64,000 nucleotides of DNA from Gnetum montanum (GCA_015680685.1 MNCI01012636.1:5114-69113); one strand, 5' to 3'; positions 1-12,018 are shown, counted from the first letter of the stretch. Notes: generated from the sequence alone by a model not told the origin. Program-made: numbers and translations.

Positions 1-440
1 GAGATACCCTCTCTGAAAGTAGTGCCTGGTACTTAGGGGAAATGTACCAATTTTGGCACAACAAAGAAGAAGGCACCATAGTTAACAATTGTGGTGTGAC
101 TATTGATTTCTCTGTTCAAGCCATTCTGGAAGTATTAAACCTTCCGAATACAGGGCCAAAGGTTGCTCAGAACCAACTGGACACTTTCAAAACTCAGCAA
201 CTTAATAAACTATTGATAGAGAATAAAAGGGTGGCAGAAGAAAAAGAGAAGGCTGTCTGGGTTGCCTCTATGGCATAAGTGCAAACTTACATGCATGCCA
301 AGGCACTCAAGGCCTTACAAGAGGAGAAACTCCAGGCTGTACTTCAATGCTATCAAATCCCAGACCTGGAGCGCAAGAAAAGGGAAAGACACCTATGCAG
401 GAGTCATTGCCACCAGGAACTACATGAGTTCCAAATGTTT
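1..440 (+). pseudogene. E1 post-pol ORF of an Athila-like element, decayed, 5' part outside the window
   Basis: Open reading runs from the window edge with a stop just before position 42 and another after residue motif VWVASMA (276-278), then continues in the same sense as VQTYMHAKALKALQEEK. The visible protein has a folded-looking start (YQFWHNKEEGTIVNNCG, then ILEVLNLPN) and a lysine/glutamate-rich, probably coiled-coil tail. It lies directly upstream of a 3' LTR in the same orientation, the place where Athila elements carry an extra (env-like) ORF. No membrane segment is visible, so it is not called env. The ILEVLNLPN stretch is loosely reminiscent of retroelement-associated plant transposon proteins; this is an impression, not an alignment. 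Broken by at least two stops. Confidence 0.5.
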
Positions 441-599
441 GTAAATATTATGTGTGTTGTGTCTTTGTTTTGTTTTCTTCCCACACTACGGCATCATCCC
501 ATTTTTCCATCTAATAATCCCATACCTATCCACTGTGTAATCAATGTAGCTTGTTCTCACTTTAACTCAAGGACGAGTTTTCATTCAGTTGTGGGGGTA

Positions 600-1583
600 T
601 CATGAGACATGAAATTGCTCATATTGCTGGCGGTCGCGTTAAGGCACCCACATTATATCATGGGTTGCGATATATCATGGGCCACGATATCGCGTACGTG
701 ATATCGCAGTCAGCCGCAATTTCTATAAATAAGAGGCAGCTCTCCCTCATTTGCATCCCAGTTTTAGAGTAGCGAAGCTTTGACAATTTGATCCCTCCAG
801 AGTTAGATTTTTTCCCGTGTCTGCCCGCAGTGTGGTGAATGTAATTGTATGATGTCTTTATTCGAGTGTGCCGTACTTGGACACGCACATGACCAGTAAT
901 AAAGATCGAGATTACTTCATCATTGCAGCATTTACTTTGTTATTTATTTAATGTTATTTATTGCTTTCGTAGTGCGGTGTGAGTACGACTTGGCTACGAG
1001 CATCTACGGATGTGTACGGCTAATTAAGGAATCGGTTACTCATCGCGATTAGTCTCTCACCCTTAAACTCCTAGAAGCGGAACGAGTACGACTTGATTAC
1101 GAGCATTTAAGTGTGATTGCTTGGTAGCCTAGTGGTGTAGCTAGGGGAATCTACGCTTTGTAACCCAGTGGCGTATTTGGGGTCTGCGCTTGGTAATCCC
1201 AGTGGTGTACCTAGGCCTATGCTTGGTAGTCCCAGTGGTAGTCGTGCACGAAGTCCAAGATGTGTATGGTTGATCAAGGAATCGGTTGCTCGTCGCACTT
1301 AGGCTAGATTAGATTTCTTACCTTTTTCCTCCTAGTTTAGATTAGTTAATATTCTTTTCCATTACCTTCAGGAGTAGCATAGAATTAGGAACACATCATA
1401 CACCTCATCTAGACTAAACCATATATGACATATGCAAAACTAGTCTAGGTGGGAAGACAGCGAACTGCGACCTAAGGCTAACTATCTAGGTGCCACAACT
1501 AGTCCATCTGCGGAGTTCAACCGGATCGCGCGTGCAATGCTCGTTTCGTATGGTTGAGTGTAGGGGTACCTCGCCACTCATCA
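600..1583 (+). mobile_element. E1 3' LTR (Athila-like, plus orientation)
   Basis: A polypurine tract (GTGGGGG) at 591-597 precedes the start, and the LTR ends CCACTCATCA at 1583. The first bases are TCATGAG where the relatives have TGATGGG, so the terminal TG is mutated. Read on the minus strand, its far end (TGATGAGTGGCGAGG, CAACCATACGAA) matches the ends of the LTRs at 2957, 27064, 33201, 56276 and 62923. A TATA box (TATAAATAAGAGG) lies near 724-736. The five bases after it, CCATC, also occur in the uninterrupted paralogue at 18658 and are the likely target-site duplication; the left copy lies outside the window. Confidence 0.8.
684..707. promoter_or_regulatory. Degenerate 24-bp palindrome upstream of the E1 LTR TATA box
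   Basis: The half-site GCGATATCGCGT and its reverse complement meet at the centre, here with two substitutions. It sits about 20 bp before TATAAATA in the U3 part of the LTR. The same palindrome is perfect at 27937-27960. Confidence 0.6.
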
Positions 1584-2956
1584 CCATCAAAATTAAAAAG
1601 TACATGCCCAGACCAATGCCTCTCCCCCACGACTGACTTACAGGACACATGGCTTGATTCACATGACAATTGTTAATGGAAAGAATAGTAGAATAAATGC
1701 TCATGAAAATCCAAAGAATTCAACCAAGGATCAAACCAAACAAGCCACAAAAGAAAGTAAGAAGAACAAAACATTAAAATATTATCCTAGATGACATCCA
1801 AATTAATGGGTTAGAAAAATGGAAAATAAATAGAGCATCCTAAGGTTAAACAAACAAGCACAATAAAGGTAAGATTGAAAAGGAATTTTCATGATCAAAC
1901 CTTAAAGCTTGTAGAGTTGACATACATATAAGTGGAAGGTCAATTGAGTGCTTTATGCCATTCAACCACCACCATCACTTAGAGATAGGCTTGAGCTCAC
2001 TCGCTCATAATTCCAAGCCACCAAGGATTCACAAGTGAGTGCTTCCCATAGTAGGCACCTACCTTTCTTACCCTTGTGAATCTCATTGATGGGACACGTA
2101 GGAATTCCCAACAACCAATGATACATCAACATTAAACGCAAGTCCATCCCCTTGAATGAACAAATCTCATTGTCTGCTTTACTTGATCAACTTCCTACCA
2201 CACAACAATGCACAAAATGGAAAGAAAAGAGATGAATAATGAATTATGGATAAGAGAGAGAAGGTAAGCATGCAAAATCATTAGATCCCCAACCAATCAT
2301 TTAATTAACTCATGCTAGTGCATGAGCATGTTCTACATCCTATGAGAGATCTGTTGCTGCATTGCTTCACCACTATTCATTCACAGAGTAGTGATAGATC
2401 TTCAAGTTCCCTTTTTGAGTGCAAGGTCACAACTATCACTACCAATGTCATCTAGCCTTGATTTTTCCATGATCTAACCATTGATGAAACTAAATTAAGA
2501 CAATGTGCGATAGATCATCTAGAAGTCAAGATTATAACTTTATTTTCCTTCATTTGTGCATGTATGCGCAATAGGCTTCCATAATTTTGCTTTACCAAAA
2601 ACCTCTCATCGAACCCTTTGGTTGTGCTAACCAATCTAAATCCCAATAATAATTACAAACAAAACCATATGGATTTAGGAATTGAATGAAAGCAACATTT
2701 AACATTACCACAGTTTACTTATAGTGAGACTTATAATCCTTGATGGCCATGGGTTAGAATGAGCAAGAGATTGTCTTGAACTATTACATTTTGGAAGTCA
2801 AGTGATCTAGGCAATAGGTTGAACATGAGAAAGAATTATGTGGGCATTGTTTCAACCACTCATTTTGTTCTTAATTTGAGCAATCGTAAGATTGATTTGG
2901 GATGATAAAGGTATCAATTTATATGGATTGATAAACTCAAAGTTACATTGCTCTTT
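1584..2956. repeat. E2: 1.37 kb fragment repeated at 18658-20020
   Basis: Sequence from CCATCAAAATTA to GTTACATTGCTCTTT recurs, by eye at roughly 95% identity, inside element E4. It contains the C-rich motif CTCCCCCACGACTGACTTAC at 1610-1630, similar to the polypurine-tract complements of the minus-strand Athila-like elements. It has no convincing coding region. On its left it abuts the plus-oriented E1 LTR and on its right the minus-oriented E3 LTR. In the paralogue both junctions are uninterrupted, so the fragment is an E4-family spacer into which two elements inserted. Confidence 0.8.
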
Positions 2957-3878
2957 TGATGAGCAGCTAGGTACCCCTATGCCCAACCATACGAATACGA
3001 GCATTCACGCGCGATCTGGTCAAACTCTGCAAACTGTAAGCACTTAACATGCACCAGACTTCTAACCAGTGAAACCTTGGGTTAGAACGGTTGTTGTCAT
3101 CCTAATCTCACCTGTAAAGTTGTATTGCAATGGTTAAGTGAGACTAAGATTAATGATTTTTATATCTTTTTAATTATGTTTTTCGGCGACTAAGTGAGGT
3201 ATGAAAATAATGAATAAACTATTATCTAATCTCTAATTATTCTAGTGTATACTCTAACTACTCCTAGCATAAGCATCCGATCCCATCCTCCGAGCATGTT
3301 CTGAGCATTTCCTAACACTGCTGGGTTACCAGACGTTAAGTGTCGCTAGGTTTACCAAGTGTTTGGATTACGTTCGAGATGGTCGTACTTATGTCTTTTA
3401 CAAACTACGAATGAACACTAACGATTGAAATTATAATAATGAAAACATAAATAATTGACAAGTAACTAATAAAGCATAAACAAATGATTAATAAAGCATA
3501 AACATCTTAAACTATTAAATGCATGAAACAACTAAGTCCAAATGCTACAAGGATTGCATGAACAGTTTGTCTTTATTGCCGTCACGCCAATGGGCTCAGA
3601 TACATCAATGCTTGAATAAAGATTCGATTGTTTTTCATACACCTGCTACGAGCACTTGGAAAATATTCTATCTCTTACGGGAGCAAACTGCAAGAGCTTC
3701 GCTATCACTACATAAAAAGATGCCTAAATGAGGCGGAAGGCCCTCGTATTTATAAGCGAGGAAGGGTGGTTGCGTATACGGGGCCTCGTTGACGTAGGGT
3801 GGCTACGTCGACGGGCCCGCATCGATGCAGCCGCTTATATGTGGCCCAGTCAATGCATTGACTTTTGACACTTCATCA
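2957..3878 (-). mobile_element. E3 3' LTR (Athila-like, minus orientation)
   Basis: Plus-strand reading begins TGATGAGCAGC and ends GACACTTCATCA, so the element has TG...CA ends on its own strand. It is followed at 3879 by TACCCCCCACGATTGAG, whose complement is a G-rich polypurine tract. This places the internal region at higher coordinates. Length 922 bp matches the other LTRs of this clade here (919-943 bp). The five bases before it, TCTTT, are the probable left target-site copy; the paralogue at 20010-20025 reads GCTCTTTCCATT without the insertion. Confidence 0.8.
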
Positions 3879-4387
3879 TACCCCCCACGATTGAGCAAAA
3901 ACTTGTCCTCGAGTTACTTTACAATTTGGAAGGTATGGATTCTTATTTACAACACACATAACTTAAACACACAAATGACACACACATGACACAACATGAA
4001 TTTACCAAGTGCCCGAGTTACAGAGGGGGACAAATTACAAAAATGATGGTGTTCAGAGACAAAATTGAACACCTTGCTGATCCTGGAGCCTCTACTGTGT
4101 AGATTGATGCGCAAAATTGCTGGAGAAGATCACACCGTCCCTGGGGGTGGTGGTTTTGATGGACACTCTCCAGCTTCTGGCCCATGTGTTGGTGGCAGCA
4201 TGGATGTTGGTAGCCCCGCAGCAGCTGCAACTTCTAGAGACAGTCGGAATGCCTCAAAGAGAGCCCTCATTTTCTCTTCTTTGCTTCGGGGGTCGTTCAT
4301 GGTCCAAGCAGCTTCTCCAATGTGTGCTAGAACTAGAATCTCCCAAGGGCAAGCTAGCGCCGGGATGAGTTCTTTCAAATTGACAAA

Positions 4388-6040
4388 CTAGGCTGCGAAC
4401 TGTTTGCATTCGATATCGAACGCTTGGATTGATGCTTGCAGTTGCTGGTAGTCACTCATTCTTCGGCTCAGGTCCTCCACAACGGTACGTTGGCCTTCAA
4501 AGCTTATACGGAGGACCTCGAGTTCCACGTTTGCTGTTGCCAGCTTCTGTTTTGTTGCCTTGTGCGCCTGGAACTCTCCCTCGTATAGATAATACGAGGC
4601 GGCCACTTGTTTCTCTAGCTCTGACCGTGGTCTCCTAGCTGTGAGCATAGCCAGGTTTGCATACCAAAGGTTGGCTAACTCCATGTATTCTGTCATTTCT
4701 TCAACTTGCAGCTCCTTTAGGCAGATTTCCGCTTTGTTGTACATGTTCAATCCATCGAAGATGGATGGCCATACATTGCTTCCTTCTCGGAACTGTTGGA
4801 GTGCTTGGTTCATCTGGGCCTTAACGACTTGCATGTGCTTCTCGTTCACCTCTTTCTGCAATCCCACTTAGTCCTTGTAATGATTTTTTGACTCTTTCAA
4901 ACTTTAGGGCCTCATTCTTCCAAGCGGCAATTTCGATTGCAAACTTTTGTTGCAATGCATGAACTTACTCCATTGACAGATTCTGATTCTCAGTAGCCAA
5001 CCTTCTTATATCTTTGTTCACCCTAACTAGCTCCTCCTATTGTTGGTGGATGAAATCTTTCATGTGCTCGTTCTCTGCACCAACATTGCGCAGGCAATGA
5101 ACTTCGGCGATCAGCTGCACATTCTCCTGGCGAACCTCAACCAATTCTTTCTCTAAATGATACGCTCGAGCGTCTGCTATGGCCTTATCTAGGATCACCA
5201 TCTCCCTTTCATCCTCAACAACCTGTAGTTTAAGCTGAAGCTGTTGGAAAGCTTCATCTCTGGTGATCTCGTGGTCGAGGATGGCTGGATCGGCAAGTTG
5301 GGCTCTTAATTGGGCAACCTCCGTTGCCAAGCGCTGACAAGCAACTTGAGCAGCTTCTAGTTGCCCTTCCAGAACAAAGCTTTTGCCCCTTGCCAATAAC
5401 AGCTCCGGCTAGGTTACGGTGATGTTGTATGGAAGATCGAAGACATCTAGAAGCAGTTGCCTGGTTCCTACCAGTCGATCCAATATTTCTTCATGTTGGG
5501 CTGCATCCATCTTGCTATGTGAAGTTCTCGTAGACATCTGTACATCTTTTAGTCCATGGATGTCTAGTACAGGTGCTACCTGTGCATTGAGAGTAGTAGC
5601 AATGGTATCAGCAACCACTTCGGCTGCAACTTCTTGTCCTTGGTGCTGCATCACTAGGACTGTCACCCCCTCACCATCCTCCAAGCGTACCGAGAAGGTA
5701 GCAGCATTCCTTGAGATTTCAGGGAATAACTACTGTGTTGCAGTTGATACATCACGGATGCTCAGATTTGTTCTAGTTGGAATGGATGCTCAGGCAGAGG
5801 AAAATATTGGCCTTGCTCTTTCAAGCAAGCTGACTAATTGAGCCACTTGTTCTAGGTGGCTCATGGTAGGGCGATAGACTGAAGGATCATCTCCTCCACT
5901 AGTTCTGCTAGATTGCTCTCGTTGATTCGAGAACATTTCCTAGATCTCGTGGATGTATGTTGTTGTTGTTTGCAAGCCCGATTGCGTTGTTTGCATAGGT
6001 GGTGGAGGTGGTTGCTGCTCTTCCTCTGTTATGGATTGGA
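4388..6040 (-). pseudogene. E3 post-pol ORF, broken coiled-coil protein
   Basis: Reading the minus strand downwards from about 6040, an almost continuous frame can be followed. It opens with a proline/glutamine/threonine-rich head (EEEQQPPPPPMQTTQSG). A middle part (EDGEGVTVLVMQHQGQE, 5684-5409) follows. The rest is a long charged helix with heptad-like leucines (EVAQLRAQLADPAILDHE, 5396-5037; ELQVEEMTEYMELANLWY and KQKLATANVELEVLRIS, 4867-4388). In-frame stops occur near 5941, 5730, 5406, 5037 and 4970, and there is a frame change near 4870, so it is not functional. It lies between where pol should be and the 3' LTR. No transmembrane segment is seen. Function is unknown; a structural or assembly role would be a guess. 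Confidence 0.55.
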
Positions 6041-6097
6041 TTCTAGTGTGCAATACTAAGTTATAAAGTTCTAATTGGACTATATATCTTAGGGTGT

Positions 6098-6127
6098 ATC
6101 ATCATCATCATCATCATCATCATCATC
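6098..6127. repeat. (ATC)n microsatellite
   Basis: About ten uninterrupted ATC triplets near the boundary between E3-derived sequence and the AT-rich intergenic region. Confidence 0.95.
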
Positions 6128-6695
6128 TGAGCCTTATCTTAACAAAATGGGCCAACTACATGAGTTCTTTTTCGTCATTCACCTCTATGAAGAGCCAAAT
6201 CTTTGTTTATTAGGATATATCTATATTACAATTATTTTAGGGTTCCAACATCGATACTCCTAATACATTCTTATTAAATTGAATTATGTAGTTGAGTTTT
6301 ATAGTTTAGTTTTACAGATGCTATTTGCAAGGTATAGTTCATTTCATGATATGGATATTGTGTTTTGCAATTCATAGGTTTTATTTCATGGGGCATGTTT
6401 AAACACCTAGGGGGATGGTAAAAGTATATATGTTCAAGGACTATGGCATTAGGTAGATAGTTGATAAAAGTAATTCATGCTTATATCTTTCACCTACTTT
6501 AATGAGTTACCTAATATTAATTAGATAGATATAACAAGACCATGATTTTCACAAATGCTATCTCAAAATAATCTTACACAAAAATTCAACTTACAGGATT
6601 TACCACGAAACATCTATCTTGTTGCCCTCATCATTTCTATGATATGCTTTGTATTAAGCTAGTCAAAAAATTTGATGATAAAATAGTATAAAAAG

Positions 6696-6770
6696 GTTAG
6701 TGATAGGTGATTTTAGTGGTTAACTCATTGTTGTGTTAAGTAAAAGGTTGCTAGTTCAAATCACACTTAA
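6696..6770 (+). other. tRNA-like relic, possible SINE head
   Basis: A stretch of about 72 bases reads GTTAGTGATAGGTGA..., with an A-box-like GTGGTTAACTC near 6716 and a B-box-like GGTTGCTAGTTCAAATCAC near 6747. It looks like a decayed tRNA or the 5' head of a tRNA-derived SINE. A full cloverleaf could not be confirmed by eye and no target-site duplication was identified. Confidence 0.35.
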
Positions 6771-7298
6771 AGCATCATTATACTTCTTTATAATTATTCT
6801 AAAACATAATGTTGGCTACGTCTTTCAAGTGAGGTTCTCATTTTTTGAAATATTAAGTTGGCTATGTCTTTGGAGGGGTTTGGACACCCAAGCCATCATA
6901 GTTCCACCAAACATTGTTTCCAAAATATTCTTTATTCAATTATAACACCATCGTTTTCAAATTTAAAATTTACTTGTAATTGTGGCACCATGACACTTTT
7001 GTAATGGATCACCTCTTCTCCACATAGTACGCTACAAGCCATGAATTTCTTTGTCTCATAGGCAAATGTTATTCCTTATTTTTCTTTAATAACTTGTTAT
7101 CATTACCTTGTGTATTTTAAACAACTCTTAACCTTACCGAGTATATCCATTGTTTAAAGCGGAAAGAATAACCTTGTAAGTAAGATGCATTTTTAAGCTG
7201 ACCAAAAGAAAAAAAAAACACACACACCGAAAAACCGAAAAGCTAAAGAGAGGGATGGAATATGCGGATTTGGCTAATTGCCAGACAAACGCTACAGG

Positions 7299-7378
7299 TA
7301 ACGAAAACCTGAAAAGTGCATATTTTGGATATTATTGATAACGAAAACCTGAAAAGTTCATATTTTGGATATTATTGA
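7299..7378. repeat. 40-bp tandem duplication
   Basis: Two copies of a 40 bp unit starting TAACGAAAACCTGAAAAGT lie head to tail and differ by one base in the part compared. Confidence 0.95.
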
Positions 7379-7431
7379 TAGCTGCAGGGTTTTATTCCGC
7401 TAAAGCTTCCGTATTACAAGATCGTAAATGT

Positions 7432-7535
7432 TACAATCACATAGTTAAAGTATGCATAAAATATTACAAGAAAGTAAAAAACCAACTAGCCTAATACAAT
7501 CACATAGTTAAAGTATGCATAAAATATTACAGAAA
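7432..7535. repeat. Direct repeat of about 39 bp, spaced
   Basis: TACAATCACATAGTTAAAGT... to AAAATATTACA occurs at 7432-7470 and again at 7495-7533, separated by about 24 bp. Confidence 0.9.
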
Positions 7536-10500
7536 TTTTTCATCAAACATTAAATTATGAGAAGAAGCTTATAATAAGTTTAAACCCATGATCAACAATG
7601 CATTAACTAGTGTAAAAATTTCAACTTGAACTTCATAAAATCCTAGTTTACTGTGAAACATCTGTAGTAAAAAACTTTAGGAAACCTAGATAAAAATTTC
7701 AAAAAATTTAAGATGCTACTGAAAACCAATGTACACCATGTAAATAACCGTTGGAAGCCTTAAACATAGCCCACAAAACACAAAACATTGACCAACGTTG
7801 CAAGGGAAGTTTGCACGCCCACCGGCTAAAACTGCAACTAAACGAGATAGTTCATGTAACCAAACATTTGAAAAAAATTTACCAAATTTTTTTCCTATGT
7901 CTAGGTAGTGTAAATATGCATAATTCAACACAAAGTACACTCCAATGTTGCAACAGTAGGCATAGAAAAATTGACATTGTACCTTGGAATCACTTTGAAT
8001 TTTTTTCAAAAAAAACCCTAGTTTACAATGAATTTTTTTTTTAAGAAATTAAATAATGTGTAGAACCCTTCTACACTGTCCTAGTAATCCCCAAGAGGCT
8101 GGACAATTGATAAAAAAAATAGACAAAGTAGGTCAACATTGTCAATCTTTGTAGGCTAGAAATATGAAAAACCGAAAAAATTTTGTGCATTGGTCTATGG
8201 AAAAAATCATAAAAAATTAATTGTAATAGTGATTCAACTCTAATACAACCATTAAACACTATAGAATAACCCTATGGCCTCAAAAATAAAAAATTCTGCA
8301 CCACATTTTTATAAAAAAATTGAAAAATTTGGCCACTTTTTAGTAAAAAACCCTAAAAAATGCATAGAATGGACTTAAAGAAAAATTCATAACCTTGCAC
8401 AGAAAGGCATTAAGGCCAAAATGACAATGTGAACACATTTACACAACGTATGCCTAACATTAATCCATACAAAGCCAATTTTTTTCCAAAATATAGGCCT
8501 AGGTAATACAAAATGCCTCCATATTGCACCAAGAAATGGTAAAAAATAGTGAGAGAAGGGCACCTGGCAATCATGATGGAAGAGCCTTCACCAATGGAGT
8601 GTCTACCTCCTTCAGTGCAAGATTCTTGGTGGTTCATCCTCTCCTTTTTGACATCTTGCAAGGTTGAAGTAGAATTTTTAGCTGCAATTGCTACCTTGGT
8701 GATGGGAAATGACAAAAATACGCTTACTATAGGTGAAACTGAAGCCGAGAATGGTTGGAAAGCCTATTTCCCAAGCGCTTCCTGCAAGAACCAAACTAGA
8801 AAAAATAATTTGCGTAAAGTTTCAATGTGAATACATATATAGAAAATTATTTAGGAGAGACAAACATTGTAATAGAAATGAGAAACATGAGATAGATGCT
8901 CAACTGTATAGTTTATTTTATGACATAGATACATACTATAAAATTGGCAAGAATGGTGGTATATAAGGATATTCATGAAATCTTTGATTGTGTTTTGCAT
9001 TTTGTGAAAAAACTTAGATTTCACTTGGTTTGAATGCTATTTGACTTTGTTTAACCTTTGATTTGGATGGAAATATTAGTTAGCATTATGGATAAGCTTA
9101 CCTAGAGCATTATGGATGAAAATATTATTTTAGTAGGCTCTACTAGAGTGTTATGATGAAAAATTATTTAGTGTTATTAATAGGCTTTAGTGTTATAGAT
9201 AAAATATTATTTACTATTATGAAGTATGACAAGTAATTGGCCTCTTGGCCAAAATTACATTGAAGTTTAGGTAAAAATGTTATATTATAAACTTGATGTG
9301 GCTTGTTTATGCAAATGGAAGCCTTGATTCAAAATAGTATAATGGAATATTCTAAAGAGTAGATATTGTATTTCCCCTTTGTATTTCATTTTTCTTTACT
9401 AGATGTAATTTAAATATCTTTGATTTGTTTCCTTAATTGATATGATTTCTTTAGAATTCCTTAATAGCTAATCTTATATCATGACATGTGTTTGTTTAAA
9501 TTTTGGATTACTTACCTTGTAATCAAAGTTTCACATCATAATTAAATGATGTGATGCAAAAATGTGACATTCAAGTCATTCATGCTAGGTATTATTCTCA
9601 TTTATTTTTGCTTCTTTTAGTTAAGTAGCATTTTGATTTGAAATAATTAAATAGAATTATTTTAAGTTCCAATAATTCATTTAAGGTAGAAATACACAAA
9701 ACAAAAATATTTGTTATTAATCCTCATTGATTTGCATTGTTCTACTTTTTCTATGTACCATTTTTTCTATCCCCACTCATGCACATTAGTAAAGAATATT
9801 CCTATAAAAGCATTTCTTAACATAAAAATTATATAAAATGTTAATGGCATTACCTTTTGATACGTTTTGGTCAATTTTAAAAGTATGAATAATGTTTTAG
9901 CTTTCTTCCAAATTGTATTCAAACTATGTGACCGTCCAACAACAAGATATACGGGCAGTTTACTCCATAAAACTTGGGACTTCCAAAAAGAAAAATCTCC
10001 TTTCACAAAGAAACATGGAAGGCTAGCAAACATCCTAGGAAAAACATTCACAAACGAACGTTCATAAAAAATATCAAATTAGTTATTCATTTTATGATGG
10101 TATAACAATTACGTTTATGACATTTTTTACGTGCAAGATATGAAAAATAAATACCATAGATTTTTAAAATGACAATCACGGGGAAAATGACCAAGTACGC
10201 ATACATGAATCACCTATTACTCCCCTAAGTTATATATAGCAAGAATCTCAAAAGTCCTGTAAGTTTAGGGGCACAATAACCTGAAGGTTTGATAGGCTGT
10301 TCTTCCTTTGTTTAAAAGGAGGAAAGAAACGCCTTCCCTACTGTAAATTTCCAATACGCAAACATCAAAAACATAGCATATTCCTTGCCTAAAATTAAGG
10401 ATGACATAACATTGTATAAATAAAAAAGAATTAAGAGGCACATGCTTTCCACCGAAGAATTAACCTGCGAAAAAAATCATGGTAGCAGAAACACTAGGAA

Positions 10501-10635
10501 CAGGATTCAATGTGATCCCATTGAAAAAACACACAGAAGTAAAACAAAAGAGATCAAGTGCCTAGATGTTCCAGCTCCCCATCAGCTACTGTACAAAACT
10601 CCTTTCACACACCACACCACAGGCCAAAGAATCTT

Positions 10636-11931
10636 TCAGAACAGATTGTAGGGAAATGCATCTAGTGGATGGATCAGATATGTGAGGACAAGCGCCACAA
10701 ACATGAGTGCGTAGGCGATTCGCTATCTATGGCCGTGCCTTCATAAGTTAAGTTTGAAAACAGTGACAGTGCCATCATTAGTCACTGCGTGCAAATAAGA
10801 ATAGAACGAACCTGTAAACCACCCATTTGTGTGTTTAAAACAAAAGTAATCATAATGCAGAATCGCACATGCCAGTCTTTTAAAACAAAAGTAATCATAA
10901 TGCAGAATCGCACATGCCAGTGGATAGGTAAAATAATAGTTGGTTCTGAGTTTATCCCAAAAAGTGTTTAAAACAAAAATAATCATGCCAATCGATAGGT
11001 AAAATAATAGTTAGTCCTGAGTTTATCCCAAAAGCAAATCACCTTGTTTTCACCCGCTGCCTACTATCCCCGTTATTCAAACCCCAAACCATAAAGTTAT
11101 TCACGGCGAATAAATCTAAATAACCTAACCTATGTGCAACGCTGAACGGAATACTACCACACGGAACTGGCTGATTTCTTAAACAGGAGAAAGGGAAAAA
11201 TAAGTGGTAGAAACAGGTAAACAGAGATCTCGGTTCAAGCAGTTGAATGGCAGATACAGTTTGATCAAAATAACGAAGACGAAGCCTTTCGGAAATAAGC
11301 CTTTGACAAAAAACATATAGAATCGAAAACATCCGATGACAAGAAATAATGCGAAATCTCATCAGATATGGACAAAGGAAAGCGTATAATATCAAATGAA
11401 ATAAAAAAGAGAAAGACATGAACAGAGGATGGAAGACACTACGAAATTCTTCCAAAAATGGAGGATCTTGATTGCCCAGTGATCCAAGGAGTGGAAATAG
11501 CAGCGCAAGTTTTCAGCAGGAGACTTAGAAATAAAAGGACAAGCAGGATCTTCAACACAAAACAGAGAAAGCTCTGTAAAAGGGCCGAGGGACAATGCAT
11601 GCACCAAAATGCGGGAGGCACAAGAACGTAACGGGACGGCCACGAACGAACCCGGGCGAGTAAACAAAAGAAAGAGCAAAAAAGAACCGAAATCAAGAAT
11701 GCAAGACCAGAAAGAAAAAAAAAGGGGAACTTTTGCAGGATACCGAGATAGAGACTCTTCCGACAAGGACGCAGAAAGGAAAGCAAAACAATAATTGTGG
11801 AAACGAAATGACACAGAAAGAAAGAAATGGCTGGATACGGTACCGTCGCTTGAAGGAGCGGGAGCGGGAGCCTGAGCCTGAGCCTGCGCGTTGACGGAGG
11901 AGGGAACAGAAAGCACAAGAGCTACCACCAT
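10636..11931 (-). CDS. Arabinogalactan peptide (GPI-anchored AG-peptide), two exons, one-base problem in exon 2
   Basis: AG-peptides are small secreted cell-wall/plasma-membrane proteoglycan cores. Exon 1 starts at ATG 11931: MVVALVLSVPSSVNA is a short signal peptide, then QAQAQAPAPAPSSDGT is the hydroxyproline/glycan module. Exon 2 encodes IAYALMFVALVLTYLIHP followed by LDAFPYNLF and a stop at 10638-10636. This matches the very conserved hydrophobic GPI-signal tail of the AtAGP16/20/22/41 group. A phase-1 intron from G^GT at 11844/11843 to AG^G at 10739/10738 would give the family sequence SSDGTAID, but one base is then missing before IAYALM (about 10724). An alternative splice (donor after 11839, acceptor before 10722) restores a 59-residue frame. 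The signal peptide is short for the family, so an upstream exon is possible. The gene is divergent from the MYB gene. Confidence 0.8.
10834..11033. repeat. Short duplications inside the AG-peptide intron
   Basis: A unit of about 43 bp (TTTAAAACAAAAGTAATCAT...) is tandemly duplicated at 10834-10877 and 10878-10920, with a third partial copy near 10971. A second unit (GATAGGTAAAATAATAGTT...) is at 10923-10961 and 10994-11033. Confidence 0.9.
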
Positions 11932-12018
11932 TGTCCACACAACGAGCAACACAATCGATCGATCCAGACGTGAAAGCCTTTCATTGATTGATTGTCCACA
12001 ACTTAACAACAACAACAC

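Larger units (their letters stand above)
6128..10635. other. AT-rich intergenic stretch without a recognisable gene
   Basis: Apart from the tRNA-like relic and short duplications, this 4.5 kb is AT-rich with many A/T homopolymers. A minus-strand open stretch at about 8700-8570 (motifs TKVAIAAKNSTSTLQDVKKE and EGGRHSIGEGSSIMIA) is richer in G+C than its surroundings and ends at a GTGCCC donor-like site. It may be a gene fragment but was not recognised. Confidence 0.6.

Noticed and set aside
4065-4871. Plus-strand frames opposite the E3 coiled-coil ORF
   Set aside because: Shadow frames of the minus-strand coding sequence; the minus strand has the sensible composition and the same orientation as the LTR.
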